Source: Roseiarcus sp963835955 (GTDB lineage: Bacteria > Pseudomonadota > Alphaproteobacteria > Rhizobiales > Beijerinckiaceae). Taken from it: a stretch of 64,000 nt of DNA. Positions 53,841-63,167 of this stretch are shown one piece after another; the stretch's first letter is position 1; the number at the start of each line of letters is the position of its first letter. Location: positions 248,001 to 312,000 of the forward strand of contig CAWIHZ010000017.1 in assembly GCA_963835955.1 (NCBI GenBank). The letters are read 5' to 3'. Position numbers and translations under genes: made by a program. Below the pieces are notes generated by a model, which did not search any database, was not told the origin of the DNA, and saw nothing but the letters and a program-made list of their open reading frames with translations.

Positions 53841-54587
53841 TCAGATGCACCGCCCGCCGTCCACCTCCAGCACCACTCCGGTCAGGAACGAAGCCTCGTC
53901 GCTGGCGAGAAAGAGCGCTGCGGCCCCGATGTCCTGCGGCATCGAAAATCGACCGAGCGGCACGGTCGCGCGGAATGCGGCGCGCTTCTCCGGCGTGTCC
54001 TCGCCCATGAACATCGCAAGCAGCGGCGTCTCTCCGGCGACAGGCGCGAGCGCGCAAACCCGGATCCTGTCGGGCGCGAGCTCAACCGCCATCGATTTCG
54101 TCATCACGTGCACAGCGCCCTTCGACGCGTTGTAGACGGTCAGGCCGGGGCGCGGCCGCAGGGCGGCGGTCGAGCCGATATTGATGAAGACGCCGCCGCC
54201 TTGCGAGCGCATATGCGGAACGAAGGCTTGGGCGGTCAGCAGAATCGACTTCACGTTGACCGCGAACACCCGGTCGAACTCCGCCTCCTCCACCTCCATC
54301 AGCGGCTTGTTGCGATGGGTTGTGCCGGCGTTGTTGACGACGATGTCGATGCGCCCGAAAGCGTCGATCGCCGCCTGGGCCGCGCGCTCGACGTCCGCGC
54401 GCTTCGCGACATCGGCGTGAAGCGCGATCGCGTCGCCGCCAAACCGCTTGGCGGCCGCCTCGGCGACATCGCTCTTCAGATCAAGGCAGGCGACGCGTGC
54501 GCCCTCGCGGATGAAAATCTCCGCGATGCCGAACCCGAAGCCTTGGCCCGCGCCGGTCACGAGCGCAGTCTTGCCCTTCAATCGCAT
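53841..54587 (-). CDS. short-chain dehydrogenase/reductase
   Basis: 248 residues, classical SDR: GKTALVTGAGQGFGFGIAEI (NAD(P)-binding TGxxxGxG), NNAG in IVVNNAGTTHRNKP, catalytic Ser in INIGSTAALRP and YxxxK in TVYNASKGAV. The C terminus FLTGVVLEVDGGRCI is usual for this family. The substrate cannot be told. A degenerate glutathione S-transferase start lies immediately upstream. Confidence 0.92.
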   Translation of the reverse strand: MRLKGKTALVTGAGQGFGFGIAEIFIREGARVACLDLKSDVAEAAAKRFGGDAIALHADVAKRADVERAAQAAIDAFGRIDIVVNNAGTTHRNKPLMEVEEAEFDRVFAVNVKSILLTAQAFVPHMRSQGGGVFINIGSTAALRPRPGLTVYNASKGAVHVMTKSMAVELAPDRIRVCALAPVAGETPLLAMFMGEDTPEKRAAFRATVPLGRFSMPQDIGAAALFLASDEASFLTGVVLEVDGGRCI

Positions 54588-54751
54588 GGCCTCGCCCCTA
54601 TGAATCCCGCAAAACGCATCCGCGCGCCGTCAACTCGCCCTCTTCCGCTCCGCCGCGAGCTTGTCCTCGGCGCGCCGACCTCCTCCAGCATCCAGCACGC
54701 GACACAGCCGCGCGAGATCGGATGGATGCAGAGAACCAAATCCTCGAACAT
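54578..54751 (-). pseudogene. truncated glutathione S-transferase-like fragment
   Basis: From ATG 54751 the frame reads MFEDLVLCIHPISRGCVACW then MLEEVGAPR, close to the thioredoxin-fold start of glutathione S-transferases (HPMSRGRIARWMLEEVGAP). It then loses all similarity and ends after 57 residues, running into the SDR start. A decayed or deleted GST gene is the simplest reading. Confidence 0.5.
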
Positions 54752-54868
54752 GGTTCGATCTCCCTTCCGCTCTTGCGCCGCTTGAGTGCGATTTGCTTAA
54801 GCTTTCGCCTGTGATAAATCCATGACAAAAGACGGCGCCCGCTTTTCCCCATTGAATCCTGGGTATCC

Positions 54869-55912
54869 ATGCGCATCGAAACCGACGTCAAGCTCGACTT
54901 CAAAGACGTTCTCATCCGCCCCAAGCGCTCGACGCTCAACACCCGCAGCGCGGTCGACGTCAATCGCACGTTTCGTCTCCTGCACACCGGCTCGGAATGG
55001 AAGGGTTTTCCGCTCATCGCCGCCAACATGGACGTGACCGGCACCATGTCGATGGCGCGGGCGCTCGGCAGCCACGGCGCGTTGACCGCCCTGCACAAGC
55101 ATTATCTCGAGCCGGATCTCGTCAAGTTTTTTGCCGGCCCTGACGGCGCGCATGCGTTCTATTCGCTCGGCACCAGCGCCGCCGACGTCAAGAAGCTCGC
55201 CGCCGTCGCCAGGGCTGCGCCGATCCGGTTCATCTGCCTCGACGTCGCCAACGGATATGCGGAGAAATTCCTCGAAACCGTCAAGCGCGTGCGCGAGGAT
55301 CATCCTAAGTCCGTCATCATGGCCGGCAATGTCGTCACCGGCGACATGACCGAGGCCCTGATCCTGGCTGGCGCCGATATCGTGAAAATCGGCATCGGAC
55401 CGGGTTCCGTCTGCACCACCCGGCGCGTGACCGGCGTCGGATACCCGCAGCTCTCGGCCATTATCGAATGCGCCGACGCGGCGCATGGCCTCAAAGGCCA
55501 GGTCTGCGCCGACGGCGGCTGCACCGTGCCCGGCGACATCGCCAAAGCCTATGGCGCGGGCGCGGATTTCGTCATGCTCGGGGGAATGCTCGCCGGCCAC
55601 GATGAATGCGACGGCGAGATCCGCTACGAGGAGCGGGCGGGCAAAAAAATCCCGGTCGCCATGACTTTCTACGGCATGTCGTCGGAGACAGCGATGAAAA
55701 AGCATGCGGGCGGGGTCGCACATTACCGCGCCGCCGAGGGCAAGACGGTCGAGACCCCCTATCGCGGTTCGGTCGAGGGCACGATGGGCGAAATCATGGG
55801 CGGCGTGCGCTCGATGATGACCTATATCGGCGCGACCCAGCTCAAAGAGGTTTCCAAACGCACGACTTTCGTGCGGGTGAGCGCGCAGACAAATGACGTC
55901 TTCGGCGGTTGA
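54869..55912 (+). CDS. guaC: GMP reductase
   Basis: 347 residues, the same length as E. coli GuaC. It converts GMP to IMP with NADPH. It shows MRIETDVKLDFKDVLIRPKR, NMDVTGTMSMARAL, the active-site GIGPGSVCTTRRVTGVG and MLGGMLAGHDECDGE, and lacks CBS domains, which separates it from IMP dehydrogenase. No upstream purine riboswitch was recognised. Confidence 0.95.
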   Translation: MRIETDVKLDFKDVLIRPKRSTLNTRSAVDVNRTFRLLHTGSEWKGFPLIAANMDVTGTMSMARALGSHGALTALHKHYLEPDLVKFFAGPDGAHAFYSLGTSAADVKKLAAVARAAPIRFICLDVANGYAEKFLETVKRVREDHPKSVIMAGNVVTGDMTEALILAGADIVKIGIGPGSVCTTRRVTGVGYPQLSAIIECADAAHGLKGQVCADGGCTVPGDIAKAYGAGADFVMLGGMLAGHDECDGEIRYEERAGKKIPVAMTFYGMSSETAMKKHAGGVAHYRAAEGKTVETPYRGSVEGTMGEIMGGVRSMMTYIGATQLKEVSKRTTFVRVSAQTNDVFGG

Positions 55913-55933
55913 GGAGGCGTCAACGCGCGGTCG

Positions 55934-56755
55934 CTATTTCTGCTCGGCAAGCTTGTCTGCGAACAATGCGATGGTCTTGGCGTAGACCGGGGCCGCGTTC
56001 CACTGCAGGAGGACGGCGAAGTTAGGCTGACCTTCGTCCCAGCCGGCGCCGCGCGTCCAGCCGTGCGCGTGCAGGAAGTTGGCGGTCGAGGCGAGAGCGT
56101 CCCCGGAGTTGTGAATCAGATCGCCGCTGTCGCCGCCTTCGGGAGTGGTGGCGAACTTCAGATAGGCCGAGGGCATGAACTGGGTCTGGCCGATTTCGCC
56201 CGCCCATGCGCCGCGCATCTGCGAAGGGCGCAGGATCCCGCGCTGGACGATCATCAGCGCGTCGATCAGCTCGGCCCGGTAGATCTGAGCGCGACGGCAA
56301 TTGTAGGCCAGCGTCGCCAGGGCGCTGAAGGTCGGAAATTCGCCATTGCCTGCGCCGAAATCCGTCTCGAGCCCCCAGATCGCCACCAGGACCGGCGCGG
56401 GCACGCCATACCGCTGTTCGATTTTTTCGAACGGCTCGGCATAGGCGATCAACTTCGTCCTGCCCCTCTTGAGCCGACCCGCCGTAATATGCTGCGCGGC
56501 GAAGGGGCCGAAACTCACGTGGAAGCCCTGGCCGTGATCATGCGCCATTACCGCAGGATCATAGGCGACGCCGGTCAGCGCCGCGTCGATCACCTGCGGC
56601 GAAATGCCGTCATTTAGCGCCACCTGCTTGAAGCCATCGAGCCAGCTGTCAAATCCAGCGGCGCTGTCGCCGCAGTCCGCGGCCCGGAGGCGCGTCACGC
56701 CAAGCCCCGCCACCATAGCGGCCAGGATCAATGTCCTCAAAAGCTTTCCCCGCAT
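55934..56755 (-). CDS. MltB-like lytic murein transglycosylase (GH103)
   Basis: 273 residues with a signal-like start (LLRTLILAAMVAGLGVTRLR). The GH103 core is clear: YGVPAPVLVAIWGLETDFGA with the catalytic Glu (ETDFG), LATLAYNCRRAQIYRAELID, RGAWAGEIGQTQFMPSAYLK and DALASTANFLHAHGWTRG. It cleaves glycan strands in the periplasm. No lipobox is evident, so it is soluble. Confidence 0.92.
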   Translation of the reverse strand: MRGKLLRTLILAAMVAGLGVTRLRAADCGDSAAGFDSWLDGFKQVALNDGISPQVIDAALTGVAYDPAVMAHDHGQGFHVSFGPFAAQHITAGRLKRGRTKLIAYAEPFEKIEQRYGVPAPVLVAIWGLETDFGAGNGEFPTFSALATLAYNCRRAQIYRAELIDALMIVQRGILRPSQMRGAWAGEIGQTQFMPSAYLKFATTPEGGDSGDLIHNSGDALASTANFLHAHGWTRGAGWDEGQPNFAVLLQWNAAPVYAKTIALFADKLAEQK

Positions 56756-56874
56756 GGCGGCGCTCCGGATTTATCGCAATCGATTCGGGCGAACGGCTAC
56801 AAGCGAAACTGGGCCGAACGTTGTCCGCTTGCGGTCGTTTCCGGCGCCAACCGGCGTTAGAGTCCGTGAACGGC

Positions 56875-57117
56875 TCACTTGCCCATTTCGGCCTTCATCT
56901 TCTTCAACGCCTTCGCGCAGCCGACGCTGACTTCCATCTTGTGTTGCTTGAGACACCCAATAATGCGACCGCCTCCGGGCTGGACGCCCGGGCAGAGCCT
57001 GGCGACATCGGCCTTGCAGAATGAAAGACCATCGGCCGGAGCCGAGAAGGCCGATCCGGAGCCCACAAGCAGCGCAAGCGAAAACAGCGATGCGACAGCA
57101 AATTGACGTCCAGTCAT
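56875..57117 (-). CDS. small secreted cysteine-rich-repeat protein
   Basis: 80 residues: signal peptide (LFSLALLVGSGSAFSAPAD) then SFCKADVARLCPGVQPGGGR and IIGCLKQHKMEVSVGCAKAL, the spacing of the GLG1-type Cys-rich repeat. Such proteins are common in Hyphomicrobiales periplasm, and their role is unknown. Confidence 0.8.
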   Translation of the reverse strand: MTGRQFAVASLFSLALLVGSGSAFSAPADGLSFCKADVARLCPGVQPGGGRIIGCLKQHKMEVSVGCAKALKKMKAEMGK

Positions 57118-57258
57118 GAACCACCCCTCGATTTGCCGCCCGACCAGCCGGGCCGGCCGTGAACTTGATAGTGGCTTCTCCGCGGCGCGGTCAAATGGAG
57201 CGGACGCCGGGAAGACGCCGCCGTCGCACGGCCGGGCGTTGGTGACCTGCGCCGGCGC

Positions 57259-58476
57259 ATGCTAGAAGCTCCGGCCATGACCCCCGCCGCCCTTGCCGCC
57301 GAAGAAAGCGCGTCTCCGAGCCTCGCCGGCGCCGGCCGCGCCGAAATCGTCCACGCCCTCGCCAATCTCGGAATTCCGGGGCGCGAGCTCAACATGCGCG
57401 CCGCCCAGCTCTGGCACTGGATCTACCATCGGGGCGCGCGCGAGTTCTCGGCCATGCGCAACATCGCCCGGCCGCTGCTCGAGAAACTCGCCGAACGCCA
57501 CACGCTGGCGCGGCCTGCGATCGTCGCCGAGCAGGTCTCGGCCGACGGCACGCGCAAATGGTTGTTGCGGATGGCGCCGGCGCACGCGCACGACAGGGGC
57601 GCGGAAATCGAGTGCGTCTACATCCCCGAATCGGACCGGGGCACGCTTTGCGTCTCGAGTCAGGTCGGCTGCACATTGAACTGCGCCTTCTGTCATACCG
57701 GCACGATGCCGCTGGTGCGCAATCTGACGACTGCGGAAATCGTCGCGCAGGTCCTGGTCGCCCGCGACCGGCTCGGCGATTTTCCGGGCGGCGTCGCGCC
57801 GGCCGACGGATTCGCGCCATCGGGCGAGGGCGTGCGCGCGGTGTCGAACGTCGTCTTCATGGGCATGGGCGAGCCACTCTACAATTTCGACGCCGTTCGC
57901 GACGCGATCGCGGTTCTGACCGACGGCGAGGGCCTGTCGCTTTCCAGGCGGCGCATCACCGTCTCGACTTCGGGCGTCGTTCCAGAGATGGCGAGGCTCG
58001 GCGCCGAATGCGGAACCATGCTCGCGGTCTCGCTGCACGCAACCAACAACAGATTGCGCGACACGCTGGTGCCGCTGAACCGCCGATACCCGATCGAGCA
58101 GCTGCTGCGGGCGTGCCGCGACTATCCCGGCGCCTCCAACGCGCGCCGCATCACGTTCGAATACGTGATGCTGAAAGGCGTCAACGACTCCCCGGCCGAG
58201 GCGAGGGCGCTCGTGCGTCTGCTCAAGGGCCTGCCCGCCAAGATCAACCTCATACCGTTCAATCCCTGGCCCGGCAGCGTTCATGAATGCTCCGACTGGG
58301 AGACGATCGAGCGCTTTTCCGAGATCGTCTTCAACGCTGGCTATGCAAGCCCGGTGCGCACGCCGCGCGGCCGCGACATTCTGGCCGCCTGCGGCCAGCT
58401 CAAGAGCGAGAGCGAGAAGCTCAGCGCGCGGGCGCGCCTGATGCTGGAGGAGAGTTTGGCCGTTGGGCAAGACTGA
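57259..58476 (+). CDS. rlmN: 23S rRNA/tRNA adenine-2 methyltransferase RlmN
   Basis: 405 residues (399 if the second ATG at 57277 is used). Radical-SAM enzyme that methylates A2503 of 23S rRNA and A37 of some tRNAs. The cluster-binding motif is CTLNCAFC, followed by NVVFMGMGEPLYN and ISTSGVVPEMARLG. The substrate-methylated cysteine is in RDILAACGQL near the C terminus. The next gene may overlap its stop codon. Confidence 0.96.
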   Translation: MLEAPAMTPAALAAEESASPSLAGAGRAEIVHALANLGIPGRELNMRAAQLWHWIYHRGAREFSAMRNIARPLLEKLAERHTLARPAIVAEQVSADGTRKWLLRMAPAHAHDRGAEIECVYIPESDRGTLCVSSQVGCTLNCAFCHTGTMPLVRNLTTAEIVAQVLVARDRLGDFPGGVAPADGFAPSGEGVRAVSNVVFMGMGEPLYNFDAVRDAIAVLTDGEGLSLSRRRITVSTSGVVPEMARLGAECGTMLAVSLHATNNRLRDTLVPLNRRYPIEQLLRACRDYPGASNARRITFEYVMLKGVNDSPAEARALVRLLKGLPAKINLIPFNPWPGSVHECSDWETIERFSEIVFNAGYASPVRTPRGRDILAACGQLKSESEKLSARARLMLEESLAVGQD

Positions 58477-58591
58477 GGCGCGCTCGAGCCGGAATGCGAC
58501 CGAAGGGGGGGCGGCGTCCGCCCCGGCGCCGGCGGTGGGCACGGACAGTCCCGCGAGGCCCGCGGCGTCGGGACGGGAGCCGAAGGACCGT

Positions 58592-59566
58592 ATGGCGCAA
58601 GGCCGCTCTGCCGAACTCGCCCGCACGCCCAAGCGGGTCGAACGCCTACGGCAGCGCGCCGCGTGGATGTACTTCGTCGAGGAGATGACCCAGAGCGCGA
58701 TCGCCGAAACGCTTGGCGTCGGCCGAGTGACAGTCGTGCGGATGCTGGCCGAGGCCAAGGCGCTCGGCGAAGTGCGCATCGCTTTGTCGCGCGGGGACGC
58801 GGAGCTCGGCGGGCTCGAGGCCGCGCTCGCCCGGGCTTACGGATTTGACGAGGCGATCGTCGCGCCGCTGTCGTCCGCCTCGACCGATCCGACCGCGGCG
58901 ATCAGCGCGGCGCTCGGCGATTACGCCTCTTCGCTGCTGCGCAATCAAATGAAGATCGGGCTCGGCTGGGGACGCACGCTCAATCGATCGCTCGAATATT
59001 TGCGCGAGCGCTCCCTGCGCGAGCTCACCGTCGTGTCGCTTGTCGGCGGCGTCACCCACTTCGCGCATGACAATCCGGCCGAGTTTCCTTCGGCCTTTGC
59101 GCGCGCCTTCAATGCGGAATGCTATCTCATCCCCGCCCCCGCGCTGGTCGACAGTCCGGCGACCAAGAAGGCGCTGATCGAGCGTTGCGGTCTTGGGGCG
59201 GTGTACGATTTCGCCCGCGCGCTCGACGCAATCGTCGTCAGCGTCGGTTCGCTCGGCGGCGAAGCGACGATCTCGCGCTTCCGGCTCGTCGGCGAGTCGG
59301 AGCGCCGTCTGATGCGCGAATATGGCGGCGTCGGCGAGCTGCTGTGCAACGTCTTCGACCGCGACGGCCGGGTCATCGACCATGCGCTCAATCACCGCGT
59401 GATGTCGGTCCCGCTCGAAGCGGTCCGCGCCGCGCCGATCCGGGTGCTCGCCGCCGGCGGCGCGCATAAGCTCGCCGCCATCGAGGGCGCGATCAAGCTG
59501 TTGAAGCCGACGATGCTGGTGACCGACGAGACGACGGCGCGGAAACTGATGGCCGGACCGCGCTAA
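58592..59566 (+). CDS. SorC/DeoR-type sugar-responsive transcription regulator
   Basis: 324 residues from ATG 58592, which has AAGGA at the right distance. An in-frame TTG at 58463 would add 43 low-complexity residues. The N-terminal helix-turn-helix is AAWMYFVEEMTQSAIAETLG and VGRVTVVRMLAEAKALGEVR. The rest is the SorC sugar-binding domain (MKIGLGWGRTLNRSLEYLRE, VVSLVGGVTHFA, VVSVGSLGGEATISR, and a late GGAHKLAAI). It meets the dehydrogenase operon tail to tail, so it is the obvious candidate regulator of that operon. Confidence 0.88.
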   Translation: MAQGRSAELARTPKRVERLRQRAAWMYFVEEMTQSAIAETLGVGRVTVVRMLAEAKALGEVRIALSRGDAELGGLEAALARAYGFDEAIVAPLSSASTDPTAAISAALGDYASSLLRNQMKIGLGWGRTLNRSLEYLRERSLRELTVVSLVGGVTHFAHDNPAEFPSAFARAFNAECYLIPAPALVDSPATKKALIERCGLGAVYDFARALDAIVVSVGSLGGEATISRFRLVGESERRLMREYGGVGELLCNVFDRDGRVIDHALNHRVMSVPLEAVRAAPIRVLAAGGAHKLAAIEGAIKLLKPTMLVTDETTARKLMAGPR

Positions 59567-60822
59567 TTGCGCCCGCCCGCCCGGACCAGCTCCTCGATCA
59601 GCCTTGCGACCTCGCGCCTCGCCTCGAGATGCGGCATGTGGCCGACGCCCGGGAGCCGGTGAAGGGCGATGAGCCCGTTCAGGTTCTCGGCATGATGCGG
59701 CGGAACGATGCGATCCTCGAGGCCGAGGACAATCTTGGTCGGCGCGTCCGGCGCCGCCAGATGCTCGCGCGCGCTGAACGCCTGCCGGCCGCGGGCGAAA
59801 AGCCCAAGCGCCAGCCGCCGCTGCGCCGCGACCAGGGGCTTCTCCGCCCGCTGGCGCAAAGTGGTCCTCGCCAGCGCCGGGCCGAGCGCGTCGGGGTCGG
59901 TGACCAGAAGACGCAGCCACGGGGTCAGGCTCGCCTCGGTGTCGGCCTGCAGAAAGCCCTCGAAGAAGGCGGCGTTGGTCTCTTCGCCCAGCCCCGCCGG
60001 GGCGATCAGCATCAACGATAGCGCCCGGACGCCCGGCGTCCGCGACAGCGCCGCCGCGACCGCGCCGCCGAGCGAATGTCCGATGAGATGCGCTTCCGCA
60101 GCGCCCTCCTCGATCAGCACGGCCTTAGCGGCTTCAACCAGCGCTTCAAAGCTCGCCTCGCCGCCGAGCGGCGAGAGGCCATGGCCGGGCAGATCGATCG
60201 CCAGCGCCGGGCGGGTTTCCTGCACCAACCGCTGAACGGGGCGCCAGATGTTGAGGTCGGCGCCGAAGCCGTGCAGGAAGACGATCGGGGCGCCCTGCCC
60301 GCGTTGCAGCCACAGCCGGTTGACCCGCGGTGCGGAAAGCGAGGCGGCGAAAGCGGCCTCGAGGTCGCGTTTTTGAATCCGTCCTCGCGGCCCGGAGCCG
60401 TTCACCTTCGCGATCGGCAGACCGCGTTCGCGCGCCGCTCGGCGCGCGGCCGGCGTCGCGCGCAGGCCCCGGTCCAGCGTCGCGACGGCGGGTAGGTCCT
60501 CGCTGGCCTCGCGCGCGGCGCGAGGCGAAGCCTTCGCAGCTTCGGCCGGCGCGGCCTTGGCGGCAGTGGGAACGAACGTCTCGCCCTCGGCGACGATCCA
60601 GCCGATACAGGCTCCGACCGGGATCACGTCGCCCTCGGACGCCGCGACGTAGCGCAGGATGCCCGACGCCGGCGCGTCGACCTCCATCGCCGCCTTGTCG
60701 GTCTCGATCTCGAACAGCGTTTCGCCCTTGACGACAGGCGCGCCCTCGGACGCGCGCCAGCGGCCCATCCTGCCGCTCGTCATGTCCATGTCGACGCGCG
60801 GCATGACGATCTCGCGCGCCAT
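59563..60822 (-). CDS. acoC: E2-type lipoyl protein fused to an alpha/beta hydrolase (acetoin-dehydrogenase-like)
   Basis: 419 residues. An N-terminal lipoyl domain carries Lys43 in ETDKAAMEVDAP, then an E3-binding domain (TPAARRAARERGLP, GSGPRGRIQKRDLEA), and an alpha/beta hydrolase with Ser250 in GHSLGG, an Asp in LGLEDRIVPP and His in GVGHMPHLE. The usual acetyltransferase catalytic domain is replaced by the hydrolase, the arrangement found in AcoC of acetoin dehydrogenases. The start at 60822 lies one base after the E1-beta stop. Confidence 0.88.
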   Translation of the reverse strand: MAREIVMPRVDMDMTSGRMGRWRASEGAPVVKGETLFEIETDKAAMEVDAPASGILRYVAASEGDVIPVGACIGWIVAEGETFVPTAAKAAPAEAAKASPRAAREASEDLPAVATLDRGLRATPAARRAARERGLPIAKVNGSGPRGRIQKRDLEAAFAASLSAPRVNRLWLQRGQGAPIVFLHGFGADLNIWRPVQRLVQETRPALAIDLPGHGLSPLGGEASFEALVEAAKAVLIEEGAAEAHLIGHSLGGAVAAALSRTPGVRALSLMLIAPAGLGEETNAAFFEGFLQADTEASLTPWLRLLVTDPDALGPALARTTLRQRAEKPLVAAQRRLALGLFARGRQAFSAREHLAAPDAPTKIVLGLEDRIVPPHHAENLNGLIALHRLPGVGHMPHLEARREVARLIEELVRAGGRN

Positions 60823-60823
60823 G

Positions 60824-61816
60824 TCAGACCTCGCCGCGCGCGAGGCGCCGGGCCGCCGCGACAATGTCGTCGACCTGCGGAACCGCCGCCTTTTCCAAAA
60901 CCGGACTATAGGGGATGGGCGCCTCGGCGCCGCCGAGGCGCAGGATCGGCGCGTCGAGATAGTCGAAAGCCTCACTCTCGGCGACCAGCGCCGAGACTTC
61001 GGCCCCGATCCCGAGCGTCTTCACGCCCTCGTAAACCACCAGGAGCCGCGTCGTCTCCTTGACGCTGGCGATGATCGCCGGCTTGTCGATCGGCCTCAAG
61101 CAGCGCAGATCGATCACCTCGGGATCGATTCCTTCCTTGGCGAGGATCTCCGCCGCCTCCAGCGCGCGATGGACCATGATCGCCGTGGCGACGATCGTGA
61201 GGTCGCGGCCTCGGCGCCTAACGATCGCTTGGTCGAGCGGCGTCTCGTAATAGCCCTCTGGCGCCGGACCCTTCATTTTATACAAGAGCTTGTGCTCGAA
61301 CACGATCACCGGATCGGGGTCCCGGATCGCCGCCAGCAGCATGCCCTTGACGTCTTCGGGCGTTGACGGCTCAACAACCTTGAGACCGGGAACATGCGCG
61401 TACCACGCCTCGATGCTCTGGCTGTGCTGCGCCGCGCCCCCGAGTCCCGATCCGGTCGGCATCCGGAAGACCACCGGCACGTTGACGGCTCCGCCCAGCA
61501 TGTAACGCAGCTTCGCGGCCTGATTGACGATCTGCTCCATCGCCAGCATCGAAAAGTCGGAGAACTGGAACTCGTACACAGGCCGCATTCCGGTCAGCGC
61601 GGCGCCGACCGCAACCCCAGCGCCTCCGAGTTCGGAGATCGGCGTATCCATAACCCGCTCCTCGCCGAAGCGCTCGACGAGATCGCCCGTCACTTGGAAC
61701 GCCCCGCCATAGACGCCGATGTCCTCGCCCATCACGAACACGCGCTCGTCGCTCTCGAGCGCGATCGCCAGCGCCTCGCGGATCGCCTCCGCATAGGAAA
61801 GCTCCCGGACGCTCAT
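60824..61816 (-). CDS. acoB: E1-beta subunit of a pyruvate/acetoin dehydrogenase
   Basis: 330 residues, with REALAIALESDERVFVMGED, TPISELGGAGVAVGAALTGM, PVVFRMPTGSGLGGAAQHSQ and VIDLRCLRPIDKPAI, typical of thiamine-dependent E1-beta chains. It pairs with the E1-alpha encoded immediately upstream; the two genes overlap by a few bases. Confidence 0.93.
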   Translation of the reverse strand: MSVRELSYAEAIREALAIALESDERVFVMGEDIGVYGGAFQVTGDLVERFGEERVMDTPISELGGAGVAVGAALTGMRPVYEFQFSDFSMLAMEQIVNQAAKLRYMLGGAVNVPVVFRMPTGSGLGGAAQHSQSIEAWYAHVPGLKVVEPSTPEDVKGMLLAAIRDPDPVIVFEHKLLYKMKGPAPEGYYETPLDQAIVRRRGRDLTIVATAIMVHRALEAAEILAKEGIDPEVIDLRCLRPIDKPAIIASVKETTRLLVVYEGVKTLGIGAEVSALVAESEAFDYLDAPILRLGGAEAPIPYSPVLEKAAVPQVDDIVAAARRLARGEV

Positions 61817-62847
61817 CGGCGGAAAGCCTCGACCGGCGAAGTGACGTCGCGCGCCACCTCGGCCGGCGAGGGCCAGGGGCCGGCGCTCGCAACCGCGACG
61901 GCGTCGGCCATCTCGTTCTCGACTTCGGCGGCGATCGCGGCAATTTGCTCAGCGCGCGCGAGACCGACCGCCACGATTTCCGCCTCGAACCGCGCGATCG
62001 GATCGCGCGCCTTCCACGCCTCGATCTCGTCGCGCGAACGATAGCGATTGCGGTCGGAGCGCGAATGGCCGCGGGTGCGATAGGTCTTGGCCTCGATCAG
62101 CGTCGGACCCTCGCCTGCCCGCGCCCGATCCGTCGCCGCGAACGCGGCCTGCGCCACGGCGGCGAAATCATTGCCGTCGACAATGACGCCGGGAATCGCA
62201 TAGGCGCTCGCGCGGTCGGCGACGTTGGCGACGGCGGTCGAGCGCGCGATCGCCATCGACATCGCGTATTGGTTGTTCTCGCAGACAAAGACGACCGGGA
62301 GTTTCCAGATCGAGGCGAGGTTGAGCGCCTCGTGAAACGCGCCCTCGTTATTGGCGCCGTCGCCGAAGAACGCGACCGCGACCGCGCCGCTCTTGCGCTT
62401 CTTGGCGCTGAGCGCGGCCCCGACCGCGATCGGCAGCCCGCCGCCGACGATGCCGTTCGCGCCGAGATTGCCCCGCGCGGGGTCCGCGATATGCATCGAG
62501 CCGCCCCGCCCCTTGCAGTAGCCGCTTTCGCGGCCGAGAAACTCGGCGAACATCGGCGCAAGCTCGGCGCCCTTGGCGATGCAATGGCCGTGTCCGCGAT
62601 GGGTCGAGGTGACGCAGTCGGCGTCGGTAAGCGGCATGCAGGCCCCGACCGCCGTCGCCTCCTGTCCGATCGACAGGTGCATGGTCCCGTAGCTGAGGCC
62701 GCGAATATAGGAATCCTCCGCCGCCTCTTCGAACCGGCGAATGCGGTGCATCCGCCGCAGCGCCCCCAACGCCTCTTCAACCGACAGGCGGTCGTAGACC
62801 TCGGGACGGCCAGATTCCGAGCGCGCGGAAGCGGAATGCAACTTCAA
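61813..62847 (-). CDS. acoA: E1-alpha subunit of a pyruvate/acetoin dehydrogenase
   Basis: 344 residues from TTG 62847, chosen because GGAGG lies just upstream and family members start near KLHSASARSES. An ATG at 62919 is in frame but has no ribosome-binding site and lies in the operator candidate. Thiamine-diphosphate-binding residues are in FFGDGANNEGAFHEALNLAS and ENNQYAMSMAIAR. GRGGSMHIADPARGNLGANG is typical. No E3 (lpd) gene is in the window, so one must be shared. Confidence 0.9.
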   Translation of the reverse strand: MKLHSASARSESGRPEVYDRLSVEEALGALRRMHRIRRFEEAAEDSYIRGLSYGTMHLSIGQEATAVGACMPLTDADCVTSTHRGHGHCIAKGAELAPMFAEFLGRESGYCKGRGGSMHIADPARGNLGANGIVGGGLPIAVGAALSAKKRKSGAVAVAFFGDGANNEGAFHEALNLASIWKLPVVFVCENNQYAMSMAIARSTAVANVADRASAYAIPGVIVDGNDFAAVAQAAFAATDRARAGEGPTLIEAKTYRTRGHSRSDRNRYRSRDEIEAWKARDPIARFEAEIVAVGLARAEQIAAIAAEVENEMADAVAVASAGPWPSPAEVARDVTSPVEAFRR

Positions 62848-62904
62848 TCGTAGGACCTCCTCGGGGCGAGCTCCACAAGCCGGCGAGGACGAAGCATAAT
62901 AGAA

Positions 62905-62922
62905 CTTTTGCTCATGCAAAAG
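62905..62922. promoter_or_regulatory. perfect palindrome, candidate operator of the SorC-type regulator
   Basis: CTTTTGCTCATGCAAAAG: 7-bp arms around TCAT. It lies 58 bases upstream of the chosen E1-alpha start, just upstream of a TATTAT-like box on the coding strand (62898-62903). The placement suits repression or induction by the SorC-family protein encoded at the other end of the operon. Confidence 0.55.
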
Positions 62923-63167
62923 ATCAAACGTTCAGAATATTCCGCCGCCCGGCGCCGCCCGCCGTCGCCCAGAGTTCGCACGTCTTCGGAACGCGTGGCT
63001 TGATCGGGCATGGAGGATTCGCCTCGGACGATGAATGACAATTAAGCCTATCCTCCTATGGAAAATAGCCGAAATCACATGAGTGTCGAAGCGGCGGTTT
63101 TTTCGTGGCGCCGGGTGACAAACCCGGAATTTCAGTGCAATGTTCGAGGGTCAGGGAGGAAACGCCG

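Noticed and set aside
62844..63041. 65-codon open frame overlapping the E1-alpha start (TTGA)
   Set aside because: It spans the operator-like palindrome and promoter region and resembles no protein family.
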